NCBI RefSeq assembly: GCF_014648315.1
Contig: NZ_BMQW01000003.1
Location: 372,001 to 436,000, forward strand
Source of the DNA: Shewanella ulleungensis
GTDB taxonomy: Bacteria > Pseudomonadota > Gammaproteobacteria > Enterobacterales > Shewanellaceae
Direction of reading: 5' to 3'
DNA: 64,000 bases
Shown here: one piece after another, positions 30,384 to 39,494 of the stretch
How the letters are laid out: each line of letters begins with the position of its first letter
Position numbering within the stretch: position 1 is the stretch's first letter
Notes under the pieces: generated by a model
What the model was told of the DNA's origin: nothing
Databases searched by the model: none
The model's input: only the letters and a program-made list of their open reading frames with translations
Translations under genes and position numbers: made by a program

Positions 30384-31253
30384 ATGAAGACCTTTGATTT
30401 AGTCGCACTTAAAGATGTTATGGATCTTATGATGGATGCCGTTTGTGTCGTCGACAAAAACGGTGACTTTGTATTTGTGAGTGCTGCGTTCGAAGATATT
30501 TTTGGTTATGCCCCTGAAGAAGTCATAGGTAAACCTATGATTGATCATGTTTACCCAGACGACGGCGAGGTGACTCTTAATGTTGTGGCTGGGTTACTCA
30601 ATGGTAATCTTCTGCCTAGATTTGAAAATCGTTGGATCCGCAAAGACGGCAGTATTATCCATGTATTGTGGTCTGCGCGTTGGTCTGAAGATCATCAATT
30701 TCGAATTGCCATTGCTCATGATATTACTGAGCGTAAGCTGATGGAGCAGCAACTTCATTATATTGCTGGGCATGATCCATTGACCGGGCTTCCTAATAGA
30801 GCGTTATTTTTTGGACGTTTACAAACGTCTCTCGCTCTAGCGCAGCGCGAGGGCAGTCACCTTTCTGTGTTGTTCATTGATATTGATGGTTTTAAACATG
30901 TGAATGACAATTATGGGCATCTTATTGGCGATAAACTGCTTGAGAGTATTGCACAACGCTTAGGTGCCTGTGTGCGCAGGTCTGATACCGTTGGCAGGTT
31001 TGGTGGTGATGAGTTTGTTGTTGTTCTTAATGGTATAGATATGTTTGCTGATGTGCTGTTGATTGCAGAAACGATTCGTGCGGAACTTGAACGTCCTTAT
31101 CAACTCGATCATCATAACCTGCAGTTATCCCCTAGTATTGGTGTGGCGCGTTATCCCGATGATGGCGATGATGAGCAACAATTATTGAAACATGCCGACC
31201 AAGCTATGTATAAAGCCAAAAACGCTGGTGGTAATCGCGTTGAAATCCATTAA
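30384..31253 (+). CDS. PAS-GGDEF diguanylate cyclase
   Basis: 289 aa from the ATG at 30384, which has GGGGTG upstream; a longer frame exists but is not coding-like. N-terminal PAS domain (residues about 12-125): AVCVVDKNGDFVFVSAAFEDIFGYAPEEVIGKPMIDHVYPDD, with PAC-type WIRKDGSIIHVLWSARW and ITERK linker. C-terminal GGDEF domain: DPLTGLPNRALF, IDIDGFKHVNDNYGH and the intact FGGDEF active site, with an RRSD inhibitory I-site five residues before GGDEF. An active, feedback-inhibited c-di-GMP synthase is expected. No membrane helix, so a cytosolic sensor; PAS ligand unknown. Confidence 0.93.
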   Translation: MKTFDLVALKDVMDLMMDAVCVVDKNGDFVFVSAAFEDIFGYAPEEVIGKPMIDHVYPDDGEVTLNVVAGLLNGNLLPRFENRWIRKDGSIIHVLWSARWSEDHQFRIAIAHDITERKLMEQQLHYIAGHDPLTGLPNRALFFGRLQTSLALAQREGSHLSVLFIDIDGFKHVNDNYGHLIGDKLLESIAQRLGACVRRSDTVGRFGGDEFVVVLNGIDMFADVLLIAETIRAELERPYQLDHHNLQLSPSIGVARYPDDGDDEQQLLKHADQAMYKAKNAGGNRVEIH

Positions 31254-31308
31254 CCCATCATGAACGACCGCAAAAGAGTGCTTTGCCGTTTCTTAAGGTC
31301 TGTCGTCT

Positions 31309-31341
31309 GAACTTGACTTACTGTAACTAGAAGTCAAGTTC
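31309..31341. other. Perfect inverted repeat between convergent genes
   Basis: GAACTTGACTT (31309-31319) and AAGTCAAGTTC (31331-31341) form an 11-bp perfect stem around an 11-base loop. There is no T-tract on either side, so it is not a standard intrinsic terminator, though it lies between two convergent genes. Confidence 0.6.
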
Positions 31342-31365
31342 AAGGACGCAAACATACCCATCAGG

Positions 31366-32709
31366 TTAGGGATAAATGATATTCGATGAGGTGAGTTGCA
31401 ACTGTATCTGATTGCTAATATCGACTTTTTGACTGGCTGTTAATTGTGTTGAGTTATCAATGGCACTCAACGCTGCGCGCTTATCAAAACCACTCCAAAC
31501 ATTCACAGTGCTGACAATTGACTCTTCACGTGCAGATGCGTTACTAATTCTTTCTGCAATATTAAATGCTTGTTGAGGATCGGTTTGGCTGAGTTGATTT
31601 GCCCGTTGACGGTAGGCAATGTCTTTATTGTCATCTGACAGCAACTCTACCACCTGTAAAAAGTTCGATTCAGAATGTTCGGCAAGGGCATAACTGGCAT
31701 TAATAATAATATCTCGCTGCACATTGGCATCGTAATTGTCTATTCTGGCGAGCATCATGTTGGGTTCAACGCTGGCAATTTCAGCTAATGCACTATTGAA
31801 ATAGTCTTGGTTTAAATCGTAGGCTTGTTTTTGATTATTTAAAAAAACTAATGCCGCCTCTGGATCCGTTTCTGCCATTTTGCGTGAAATAATAAACACC
31901 CCGCTGGCGCGTTGCTCTACCGAAATACCTTCTAACCAGTCAACAGCATCTTGAATATTTTTTTCAACTAACTGATACACCATTGACGTAACCAAATAAT
32001 TGGTTGATTCATTCAATGGCAATGATGAGATTAAATTTGCCGCTTCATTGGGAGATTGCTCAATATAGTAGTACATAGTATTCAAATACATTTTTAAGGT
32101 GGACTGTGTTTCAGGCTGCTGTTTTAACCATTCAAATGCGCTAATAGCATCACTACTTGCCCATGAATCGACAATGGACATGACAATAGAAGAACGCATT
32201 GGTTCTACTGCTAACAGCTCAACATCACTTAATGCTTGTTGTGGATTAACAGAGGCTAGGCCGCGCAAGTAGCTGTCGAGTAACGATTCGTATTGTTCGG
32301 TACTTTTTTGTTGCTCAAGCCATGAAATCACATTGGTGAATTGCTTTTTACCAGCAATCTCTAAGATAAAGCCGTACAAGTCCTCGTGCTGAGTTTCTTG
32401 AGCAATGAGTAAGGCTTCTAAAGGGTCTTGTTCCGCGAGCTGCATGATCTTAAAAATTGACATATACGGCGTTTCATCAGTGTCTAACGATGCTTTTAGT
32501 GCGTCGCGATCAAACTGTTTTTGCTCGAGTATTTGTTGCCCTTGTGACGACTTATCACCTGTTGATGCCGTAGGCGAGTGCTTTATTGCCGTGTTTTGAC
32601 TTAAAATACTGACGCTGCTCGTGGTATTGTGGGAGTTGCTGGGCCAAAGCAGTGGGTAACTAATAAAACCAATACACCAACTGATGACGACCACGATTAA
32701 CCATTTCAT
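31366..32709 (-). CDS. Membrane-anchored alpha-solenoid repeat protein
   Basis: 447 aa; no family recognised. An N-terminal hydrophobic segment (residues 3-22, IVVVISWCIGFISYPLLW) is probably an uncleaved signal anchor, followed by a Ser/Thr-rich linker to about 60. The rest is helical with about ten units of roughly 30-38 residues, each with an acidic/Pro-x-x-Ala pattern: EQDPLEALL, SVNPQQALS, SSDAISAFE, EQSPNEAAN, EKNIQDAVD, ETDPEAALV, SVEPNMMLA, EHSESNFLQ, QTDPQQAFN, GFDKRAALS. This suggests a HEAT- or TPR-like scaffold outside the inner membrane. Convergent with the cyclase; partner unknown. Confidence 0.78.
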   Translation of the reverse strand: MKWLIVVVISWCIGFISYPLLWPSNSHNTTSSVSILSQNTAIKHSPTASTGDKSSQGQQILEQKQFDRDALKASLDTDETPYMSIFKIMQLAEQDPLEALLIAQETQHEDLYGFILEIAGKKQFTNVISWLEQQKSTEQYESLLDSYLRGLASVNPQQALSDVELLAVEPMRSSIVMSIVDSWASSDAISAFEWLKQQPETQSTLKMYLNTMYYYIEQSPNEAANLISSLPLNESTNYLVTSMVYQLVEKNIQDAVDWLEGISVEQRASGVFIISRKMAETDPEAALVFLNNQKQAYDLNQDYFNSALAEIASVEPNMMLARIDNYDANVQRDIIINASYALAEHSESNFLQVVELLSDDNKDIAYRQRANQLSQTDPQQAFNIAERISNASAREESIVSTVNVWSGFDKRAALSAIDNSTQLTASQKVDISNQIQLQLTSSNIIYP

Positions 32710-32899
32710 TATTGCTTTTCCTTAAGCTGTATTTAAAAAAATCATAAGGTTTACGGTATTATGATGCTATTAAGATTGCAATGAAATGTTGAAATCTCAG
32801 GGCTGGCTATATGAAAAAGCCTTTTATAGTGAATAGTGGTAAGCACTCGTGCTTGTTATATGACTCATGCACAATATATAAGGTGACTAACGGAACATT

Positions 32900-33259
32900 A
32901 TGCGCAAAACAGATAAGAAAATAGATAACCAACTTAGGCTATCACTAACAGAAGTATGTGAGCATGCTTTGGCAGCCTATGCGGGATTTGAATGGCTAAC
33001 ACATACTGTTGACTTTAATGCATTTCCTAAAAGTTTACGTATTGTTTGCGTGTTTCAAACCGAGCTCCAACTTAGTCAATTTAACCATGATGGACATAAA
33101 CTTGAATTACTTAAGTTTATTAAAGCTACATTGGCTAAAGAAGGTGTTGTGCTCAACAATATTGAACAACATGTCCAGTTTGATACTGAAGCTGCGTGCC
33201 TTCAAAAACACAAAGGCAATTGGGCACTACGCTTAAGCAGCGCAATTCAGTACCATTAA
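32900..33259 (+). CDS. Small conserved hypothetical protein
   Basis: 119 aa, no signal or membrane segment. The central part has alternating hydrophobic residues (LRIVCVFQTELQLS), suggesting a small alpha/beta domain. CGGAAC lies a few bases before the ATG. Not recognised; an overlapping frame at 33009-33236 is a shadow. It stands alone between two minus-strand genes. Confidence 0.65.
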   Translation: MRKTDKKIDNQLRLSLTEVCEHALAAYAGFEWLTHTVDFNAFPKSLRIVCVFQTELQLSQFNHDGHKLELLKFIKATLAKEGVVLNNIEQHVQFDTEAACLQKHKGNWALRLSSAIQYH

Positions 33260-33335
33260 ACAGTATTATTAATCAGTACCGCTAAGTAAGTGACGATAAT
33301 AAGTGCCATTTAATCAGTATGTCAATTGACGTGAA

Positions 33336-33893
33336 TTAGCCCTTACCCAATTGCTTAAAGTTGTCTAGATGGTTATGGAAGTGCAATACGTGTGCTAATT
33401 CGTAGTCTTGTTTATTGAGTTCACCATAGGCAAAATGCGGGGCGAGTTTACCTTGATATTGTTCAAATTCGTGCAGCGAAGTTATCAAACGAAACAATGC
33501 TTGATGAACATCTATATTCGGATCAAGTTTAGGTGCTGCAGGAATGGCCTCTGCAAGGTTATGCGTCATTGCGCCTTTTAAGGCAAACGCTGAAAATGCA
33601 ATTGTCCCAATTGTGCGTTTGAAAACAACTGATTTGTGCTGAGGAAATCCGCTCATTGAATATTCGACACTTTGGGCGCAATGAGTAAACACTTCAGCGC
33701 TGTTCCACTGGCCGACACTTAAGTTTGCAAGTATCTCAGTCGGCAATACTGAAAGGGTTGCAAGTTTAGACATTAATGCTTCAAGCGTTAGCGATTTAAC
33801 ATCACCACCTTGACTTAACCAAAGCGCACTAGCTCCGCTAATACCAACAACAGACGTTAGCATACCCACTTTTAGAAACTGTCTACGTTGCAT
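33336..33893 (-). CDS. Tat-exported DUF1569-type (DinB-like) protein
   Basis: 185 aa. The N-terminus RRQFLKVGMLTSVVGISGASALWL is a twin-arginine signal. The mature part has family features of DUF1569, a DinB/YfiT-like four-helix fold: SLTLEALMSKLATL, WNSAEVFTHCAQSVEYSMSG and the C-terminal FAYGELNKQDYELAHVLHFHNHLDNF, with histidines at the metal-binding positions of DinB-like proteins (His near 72, then HFHNH near 171-175). An exported cofactor-dependent enzyme is plausible but not shown. Short, isolated gene. Confidence 0.75.
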   Translation of the reverse strand: MQRRQFLKVGMLTSVVGISGASALWLSQGGDVKSLTLEALMSKLATLSVLPTEILANLSVGQWNSAEVFTHCAQSVEYSMSGFPQHKSVVFKRTIGTIAFSAFALKGAMTHNLAEAIPAAPKLDPNIDVHQALFRLITSLHEFEQYQGKLAPHFAYGELNKQDYELAHVLHFHNHLDNFKQLGKG

Positions 33894-34248
33894 TCATTAG
33901 CCTTATTGTTAGGTTTAGAAGGACGAATAAACTCAATGTTAACGCCTTTATGGTTTTGGTTATTCACTGCAAGAGTTAAATGTTGCTGAACAATAAATTT
34001 TTGGCAAGTTATGTTTGTGGTCTTCAAAAACACAATTGTGCTGCCATTAGTCTAGGTAGGTTTTACCACTACCTTCAAAGGTATTGTGACTAACTTAGTG
34101 CCATTATTCTTGAATAATGCGTTGCTGCGGCACATTTTGCCAGGAGCCTGATAAAACGCTTAGGTCTGAGAGTTTGTCATAAGTCTTTGCCCAAGGGCGA
34201 TTGGAAGTAATAATACAATTCAAAGTCGTGTTGATTTCATTAATTACC
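33894..34248. other. Intergenic interval with a possible gene remnant
   Basis: 355 bases between two minus-strand genes. On the minus strand a frame stays open from inside the antiporter gene end to a stop at 34104-34106, about 48 codons, but has no ATG. It might be a decayed fragment. Nothing else is recognised. Confidence 0.4.
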
Positions 34249-35502
34249 TTACGCGACGATGTTGCTTATTTTAGTCTTTTTTCTTTCATACACTAGCGTA
34301 AATAAAGGTGTGGCCATAAACGTCGTTACAATTGCCATTACCACCATAATTGAAAATAATCCTTGCTCAATAATGCCGTGTTGCAGCGCAATATTGATAA
34401 TAATGAGCTCCATTAACCCTCTGGCATTCATTAAAGCCCCAATTGCCATCGCGGTTGGGTTGTCGGCACCACTTAGCCGTGCTGCTGCCCAACAAGCAAT
34501 GCCTTTAGCCAATATGGATGCCACTAAAATTATTGCGGTAATACTGAGTAATTGCCACGAAGCTAATAAGGTTAACTCAGTTTTTAAACCTGAATACGTA
34601 AAAAACATCGGTAATAAAATCACTAACGTAATGGTATGTAGTCTGGCAGTAAGTATGTCAGTCAGTTTACCCCTAGGCATAGCGACACCCAGTAAAAAAC
34701 CTCCGAAAACAGCATGCAACCCAACCCATTCCATCGCGTAAGCTGACAAGGCGAATAAACCTAAAATTCCGACAAATGGGACTACGGCCAATTTACCGTT
34801 TTTTTGCACATTATTCGCAAGTGGTTGAAGCCAACTGGTTGCTTTTGTAAGCATGATATAGGCATAAAAACCGCCACCACATAAGGCTTTTAATGCCAAC
34901 AAAACACCACCTCCATAACTGCCCAACACAATAGCCAGAATAAACCATGCAGCAGCGTCGTCTATGGCGCCAGCTGCCAGCGCTAATGTACCTAAAGATG
35001 TACCTGCTAATCCACGTTCATAAACAATTCGAGCCAGCATTGGAAAAGCGGTAATTGCAATTGCTGCCCCCATAAATAATGCTGCTTGGGTAAAGCTAAT
35101 ATTTTCGGTGAACAATCCGGGGACATCTACCAGCCAAATACATAATAATATGGCAATCCCAAAAGGGGCTAACATGCCGGCTAATGACACTGCCAGAGCT
35201 GATTTCGCCTGTTTTTTAAATAAATCGGTATTAAATTCTAATCCAACCAAAAACATGTAAAGGCCAACACCTAATTGGGCGCCAAAGTATAGCCAAGATT
35301 GGGTTTGTTCAATAAATACACTTTGTTGCCATTCTGGCCATATAAGTCCTAAAAGTGAAGGGCCTAACATTACACCTGCAATCATTTCCCCAACCACTTT
35401 AGGCTGACCAATAAATTTAGCTAAATACCCCATTATTTGAGACGCAATTATGATAATTAACAGTTGTAATGAAAAAGCAAAAAAAAGCTCGATTGTATTC
35501 AT
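34249..35502 (-). CDS. Cation:proton antiporter, CPA2 family
   Basis: 417-aa integral membrane protein with about 12 helices. The fold is KefB/NapA-like: QPKVVGEMIAGVMLGPSLLG in TM2, GLYMFLVGLEFNTDLF in the middle, and the Asp-Asp ion-binding motif AAGAIDDAAAWFILA. Ends with a short basic tail and no RCK/TrkA-N domain, unlike KefB/KefC, so probably a simple Na+(or K+)/H+ antiporter. ATG at 35502 begins a typical N-terminal helix. Ion specificity not readable. Confidence 0.9.
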   Translation of the reverse strand: MNTIELFFAFSLQLLIIIIASQIMGYLAKFIGQPKVVGEMIAGVMLGPSLLGLIWPEWQQSVFIEQTQSWLYFGAQLGVGLYMFLVGLEFNTDLFKKQAKSALAVSLAGMLAPFGIAILLCIWLVDVPGLFTENISFTQAALFMGAAIAITAFPMLARIVYERGLAGTSLGTLALAAGAIDDAAAWFILAIVLGSYGGGVLLALKALCGGGFYAYIMLTKATSWLQPLANNVQKNGKLAVVPFVGILGLFALSAYAMEWVGLHAVFGGFLLGVAMPRGKLTDILTARLHTITLVILLPMFFTYSGLKTELTLLASWQLLSITAIILVASILAKGIACWAAARLSGADNPTAMAIGALMNARGLMELIIINIALQHGIIEQGLFSIMVVMAIVTTFMATPLFTLVYERKKTKISNIVA

Positions 35503-35728
35503 ATTGCCTTAGAGGAAATGCAGTTTTTATTGAATGTATAGAAGGAAACTAACTATTCTACAGTGCCTGCGTTGGGTCAAGCGGGTATTGTTAAAATAGT
35601 GTAGCGATATGATGAAATAAACTCGCGATATAGTGGCCATAATTGCGATAAATGATTGGAAGATGTTGTGGTTACCAGCATAATACCGGCAATCTTTGCC
35701 TTTAGACATAACATTAATTGAGGGTATT

Positions 35729-37654
35729 TTGAGCTCAAGACTCACTCAAAGCGTTATTCACCAATTTAGCGAACATGGCGCGTTAGCTAAAAATGTTCAC
35801 AACTATCATAACCGTCAAAGCCAAACCGATATGGCGGTGGCTGTGAGTGAAGCCATTAGCCAAAAACATAACCTTATCCTTGAGGCTGGGACAGGTGTGG
35901 GGAAAACGTTTGCTTATTTAATTCCGGCATTGGTTAGTGGCAAACAAGTCGTTATCAGCACTGGCAGTAAAAATTTACAAGAACAGTTGTTTTTAAAAGA
36001 TTTACCCGCCTTACTTACCATGTTAGACGTACATGTACCCATTGCATTACTTAAAGGTCGTAATAATTATTTGTGCCAGTTACGACTCGAATCACAAATG
36101 CAAAATGCCAGTCAGTATAGTGACAACTACATTGATGATTTACTTAAAATTAATCAATGGGCTCATTTGAGTAAAGACGGTGATATAGGCAATTTAACTT
36201 CAGTTGCAGAGCATTCTGAAGTGATCCCTAGCGTGGTGAGTACCAAAGAAAGCTGTACAGGGAAAAAATGTGAACATTTCGATGTGTGCTTTACCCGTAA
36301 AGCACGACTACGCGCTATGGAAGCCAAAGTCGTTGTAGTGAATCATCACTTATTTTTTGCTGATAGGCTTCTTAAAGATACTGGTTTTGCCGAATTGTTG
36401 CCCGATCCTGATGTCGTTATTTTCGATGAAGCTCATTTGGTTCCTGACATTTGCATTAACTATTTTGGTAGCCATATATCAAGCCGTGAAATAGACACCT
36501 TACTCAATGGTATTATTAAGCTGCACAAAACAGTGATTCGCGACAGCATTCAAATAGAGCAGTTAGCTCAACGAGGCTTAGTAGCACTCAGTGAATGGCA
36601 CAATGCTATGTATGATAATCAAGTGTCAGATTGGCGGAATGTTTTGGCGAATAAGCAATTAGCTACTGTTTCGTGGTCGCTTCAGCAAGCTCTTGCCGAT
36701 CTTGCTAAAGTGATGGCACATCATCTCGGCCGCGATGACCAACTTGATTTAGCGTTTGAGCAGTTGCACGAACTTGCACAAAAGCTGCAAGATTATTTTG
36801 AATGCAAAGACATGCAAGCAGCTTATAGCGTTGAGTTGGGTACTCGATTTGTCATGCTTAGATTAAGTCCGATAAATGTAGCAAAGCAATGCCAACAATT
36901 ATTTGATGATAAGACCCGTTGGATTTTCACCTCTGCAACTCTCCAAGTAAACCGCAGTTTAGGGCATTTTGCCACCGAGTTAGGCTTAACCTCGGCCAAA
37001 CAAGTCATTTTAGACAGTCCATTTGATTACCCGAATCAAGCGATGTTTTGTGTACCCAGGCACTTAGGTAAAGTCGGCCAGTCTCAACATACGGTAAAAC
37101 AGTTGGTCGATGTGTGCATTCAAGCGATTAATGCCGCGCAAGGGAGAACGTTTATTTTGTTCACCAGCCACCATATGCTTGTGCAAGTCGCTTCCGCGCT
37201 GCAAGGGCGTACAACTTATCCACTGTTGGTTCAAGGGCAGGCGAGTAAACAAAGCTTACTCAATAAGTTTAGGCAGCTTGGTAACGCGGTATTGCTTGGT
37301 ACAAGTAGCTTTTGGGAAGGTGTGGATGTTCGGGGTAAGCTATTAAGCTGTGTCATCATTGATAAATTACCTTTTGTATCGCCTGATGATGCCTTGTATA
37401 AAGCGCGTGCCGCCAATGCTGAGCGTCAGGGATTAGATCCGTTTAGTCATATATCTTTACCCCAAGCGGTGATTAGTTTAAAGCAGGGCGTGGGGCGTCT
37501 TATCCGTGACGAGAAAGATCGTGGGGTCTTAATTCTGTGTGATAATCGCATTGTTAATCGCGCTTATGGCCAAGCTTTTATAAATTCTCTCCCCCCAATG
37601 CATCGCACTCGGGATTTAGACAGTGCAATACAATTTTTAAAACAAATTCCCTAA
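35729..37654 (+). CDS. yoaA: DinG-family ATP-dependent helicase YoaA
   Basis: 641-aa XPD/DinG-type superfamily 2 helicase with an iron-sulfur cluster, implicated in replication-fork repair. Walker A is EAGTGVGKTFAYL, the DEAH box is VIFDEAHLVPD, and four cysteines of the FeS domain are seen (one in NNYLCQL, three in SCTGKKCEHFDVCF). Helicase C motifs: LLGTSSFWEGVDVRG and QGVGRLIRDEKDRG. The start is a TTG at 35729 with GAGGG four bases upstream, slightly short spacing; an upstream TTG lacks a ribosome-binding site. Followed by tsaB, as in E. coli. Confidence 0.92.
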   Translation: MSSRLTQSVIHQFSEHGALAKNVHNYHNRQSQTDMAVAVSEAISQKHNLILEAGTGVGKTFAYLIPALVSGKQVVISTGSKNLQEQLFLKDLPALLTMLDVHVPIALLKGRNNYLCQLRLESQMQNASQYSDNYIDDLLKINQWAHLSKDGDIGNLTSVAEHSEVIPSVVSTKESCTGKKCEHFDVCFTRKARLRAMEAKVVVVNHHLFFADRLLKDTGFAELLPDPDVVIFDEAHLVPDICINYFGSHISSREIDTLLNGIIKLHKTVIRDSIQIEQLAQRGLVALSEWHNAMYDNQVSDWRNVLANKQLATVSWSLQQALADLAKVMAHHLGRDDQLDLAFEQLHELAQKLQDYFECKDMQAAYSVELGTRFVMLRLSPINVAKQCQQLFDDKTRWIFTSATLQVNRSLGHFATELGLTSAKQVILDSPFDYPNQAMFCVPRHLGKVGQSQHTVKQLVDVCIQAINAAQGRTFILFTSHHMLVQVASALQGRTTYPLLVQGQASKQSLLNKFRQLGNAVLLGTSSFWEGVDVRGKLLSCVIIDKLPFVSPDDALYKARAANAERQGLDPFSHISLPQAVISLKQGVGRLIRDEKDRGVLILCDNRIVNRAYGQAFINSLPPMHRTRDLDSAIQFLKQIP

Positions 37655-37725
37655 GCTTTTTAAAACAGCCTGTATCAGTTATTATGTTGAGCTTATTTGA
37701 CGTTTTTACTGGATAACCCACCATA

Positions 37726-38427
37726 ATGCCTAAGCCGTTAACCATCCTCGCGCTTGATACCTGTACCGAAACTTGTTCTGCAGCGTTAACTTTCAATGAG
37801 CAGGTCTTTTCGCTTATCGCTGATGCGCCTCGTGAACATAGTCAACGCCTATTACCTATGGTCGATGACGTACTAGCTCAAGCTCAAGTTGCGTTAGCGG
37901 ATGTTGACTTAATAGCATATGGCCGAGGGCCGGGCAGTTTTACCGGTATCAGAATCTGCACCAGCATGACTCAGGGCTTAGCGCTTGGTTTAGATTTGCC
38001 TGTCATAGGTGTTTCTACATTAGCAGCAATGGCGCAAGCCGCTATCACCGAAGCGGGAGCGACTCAAGTATTGTGTAGTATTGATGCTCGCATGAATGAA
38101 GTGTACTGGGGTCAGTTTATTGCTAAAGAGGGCATTGCCACTTTAGTGGGTGAAGAGCATGTTAGCTCGCCAGAAGCCGTTGAGTTGTTACTTGACAATG
38201 AACAAGTTATTCACGCCTGCGGTACTGGTTTTCAAGCCTATCCACAACTTTTCGCCTTAGCTGCGGGCATTACGTCATGCACTGCAGTGACTTACCCAGA
38301 TGCAAAATACATGTTGCAGTTAGCTCAGCATGGTTATCTGCAAGAATTACACACAACGGTTGATGAACTATCTCCGGTTTACTTGCGTGATACTGTTACG
38401 TGGAAAAAACTTCCGGGCCGAGAATAG
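37726..38427 (+). CDS. tsaB: tRNA t6A biosynthesis protein TsaB
   Basis: 233 aa. Partner of TsaD and TsaE in forming N6-threonylcarbamoyl-adenosine at tRNA position 37. ASKHA fold: ILALDTCTETCSAAL at the start, EHSQRLLPMVDDVLAQA, GRGPGSFTGIRICTSMTQGLALGLDLPVIGVSTL and later SIDARMNEVYWG. It lacks the metal-binding histidines of TsaD, as expected. 71 bases after yoaA. Confidence 0.95.
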   Translation: MPKPLTILALDTCTETCSAALTFNEQVFSLIADAPREHSQRLLPMVDDVLAQAQVALADVDLIAYGRGPGSFTGIRICTSMTQGLALGLDLPVIGVSTLAAMAQAAITEAGATQVLCSIDARMNEVYWGQFIAKEGIATLVGEEHVSSPEAVELLLDNEQVIHACGTGFQAYPQLFALAAGITSCTAVTYPDAKYMLQLAQHGYLQELHTTVDELSPVYLRDTVTWKKLPGRE

Positions 38428-38485
38428 CCATTCGCAATGATTTGACATATTATTTGAGTCACGCGACATTACATCTTTAAGGTAA

Positions 38486-38827
38486 ATGGTATCGTTAATG
38501 ACGATTAATGCAGCACTTTCTATGGCGAATAATCAATCAGGCCCTGTTAGCCTGAGCCAAGCTGTTGCCGGAAATCGCCCAATTACGCCAGCCCGCGACC
38601 CTATTATTGTTAATCCTGTTACATCTGACATTGACTCGCAACGGATTGAAAGTCAATCGGTAGCCATAGTTGACGATGTTACATTATCGGCAAAACAACA
38701 AGCGCGCGTAGAGTATGACCGTGACACAAACAATCAACGCGGCGCTATAGCGCAATATTTGTCTACACAACATTCGGCAAAACGCGAAGAAATTCAACAA
38801 ATGGTCGGTATCGATTTATATGCCTAG
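38486..38827 (+). CDS. Small hypothetical protein
   Basis: 113 aa, hydrophilic; the first half is Ser/Pro/Val-rich and probably disordered, the last 40 residues helical (AIAQYLSTQHSAKREEIQQMVGIDLYA). I do not recognise it. The ATG at 38486 follows TTTAAGG with short spacing; an ATG at 38498 is an alternative. Its end overlaps the start of the M50-like peptidase gene, so translation is probably coupled with a membrane peptidase and an exported methyltransferase. Confidence 0.7.
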   Translation: MVSLMTINAALSMANNQSGPVSLSQAVAGNRPITPARDPIIVNPVTSDIDSQRIESQSVAIVDDVTLSAKQQARVEYDRDTNNQRGAIAQYLSTQHSAKREEIQQMVGIDLYA

Positions 38828-39494
38828 TGCGTTATCTGCAACGCCCAGCCGCAGTCGTTTTATGTTTGAACTGCTGGTGGCTTTTTTACTGACTCGATTT
38901 CCGTATATATCCATTCCGTTCAAATGGCTTGAAAGTTACTTTCATGAATTATCACATGGTATCGCCACGCTATTAACCGGCGGCATGGTCAGTCATATTC
39001 AATTATTTCCTAATGGCGCAGGTCTGTGTTTTAGCCAAGGTGGCAGCAGTATTTTGATTGCCTATGCAGGCTATTTCGGTGCTGCGTTATGGGGGTATGT
39101 GATATTTTTATTAGCGACTAAAAAAAGTATTATCCGTTTTACACTTGGCTTACTCGGGGTAACTGTCGCGGCATCATTAGTGTTCTGGGCACGTGATTTA
39201 CTCACTATCGCTATCTTGATCGTATTGGCCATTGTTTTTTTGTTACCACTTAAATTAAAAAACAGTAGTGTGTTAAACACCTTACTGCGTATATTAGGAC
39301 TTATGATAATTTTAAATGCCATGGCAAGCCCTATGGTGTTATTAGGGTTAAGTGGTCAAGGCGATGCGGTGATGTTAGCGCAGATGACCTGGATCCCTTC
39401 ATGGTTATGGGTAATGACATGGCTATTATTCAGTGGTTTTATGCTGTGGTTATGTTGGCAGAAAGTAGATTACAAAAAGGGAGTTATTAAATGA
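38820..39494 (+). CDS. M50-like membrane metallopeptidase
   Basis: 224-aa polytopic protein with about six hydrophobic helices. The zinc motif HExxH is FHELSHGIATLLTGG (His near residue 42), typical of the M50B-like family, which cleaves substrates in the membrane. I did not find the usual second ligand (LDG/NPDG-type) clearly; an Asp follows in WARDLLT. Overlaps the preceding gene by 8 bases and the next by 4, so the three form a tight operon. Confidence 0.78.
   Translation: MPSALSATPSRSRFMFELLVAFLLTRFPYISIPFKWLESYFHELSHGIATLLTGGMVSHIQLFPNGAGLCFSQGGSSILIAYAGYFGAALWGYVIFLLATKKSIIRFTLGLLGVTVAASLVFWARDLLTIAILIVLAIVFLLPLKLKNSSVLNTLLRILGLMIILNAMASPMVLLGLSGQGDAVMLAQMTWIPSWLWVMTWLLFSGFMLWLCWQKVDYKKGVIK

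Noticed and set aside
31309..31341. Inverted repeat as a terminator for the GGDEF gene
   Set aside because: Strong stem but no T-tract on either strand, so listed only as a stem-loop.
34259..34741. 160-codon plus-strand frame opposite the antiporter
   Set aside because: Antisense shadow of the CPA2 antiporter, with the hydrophobic bias expected from a membrane protein gene.
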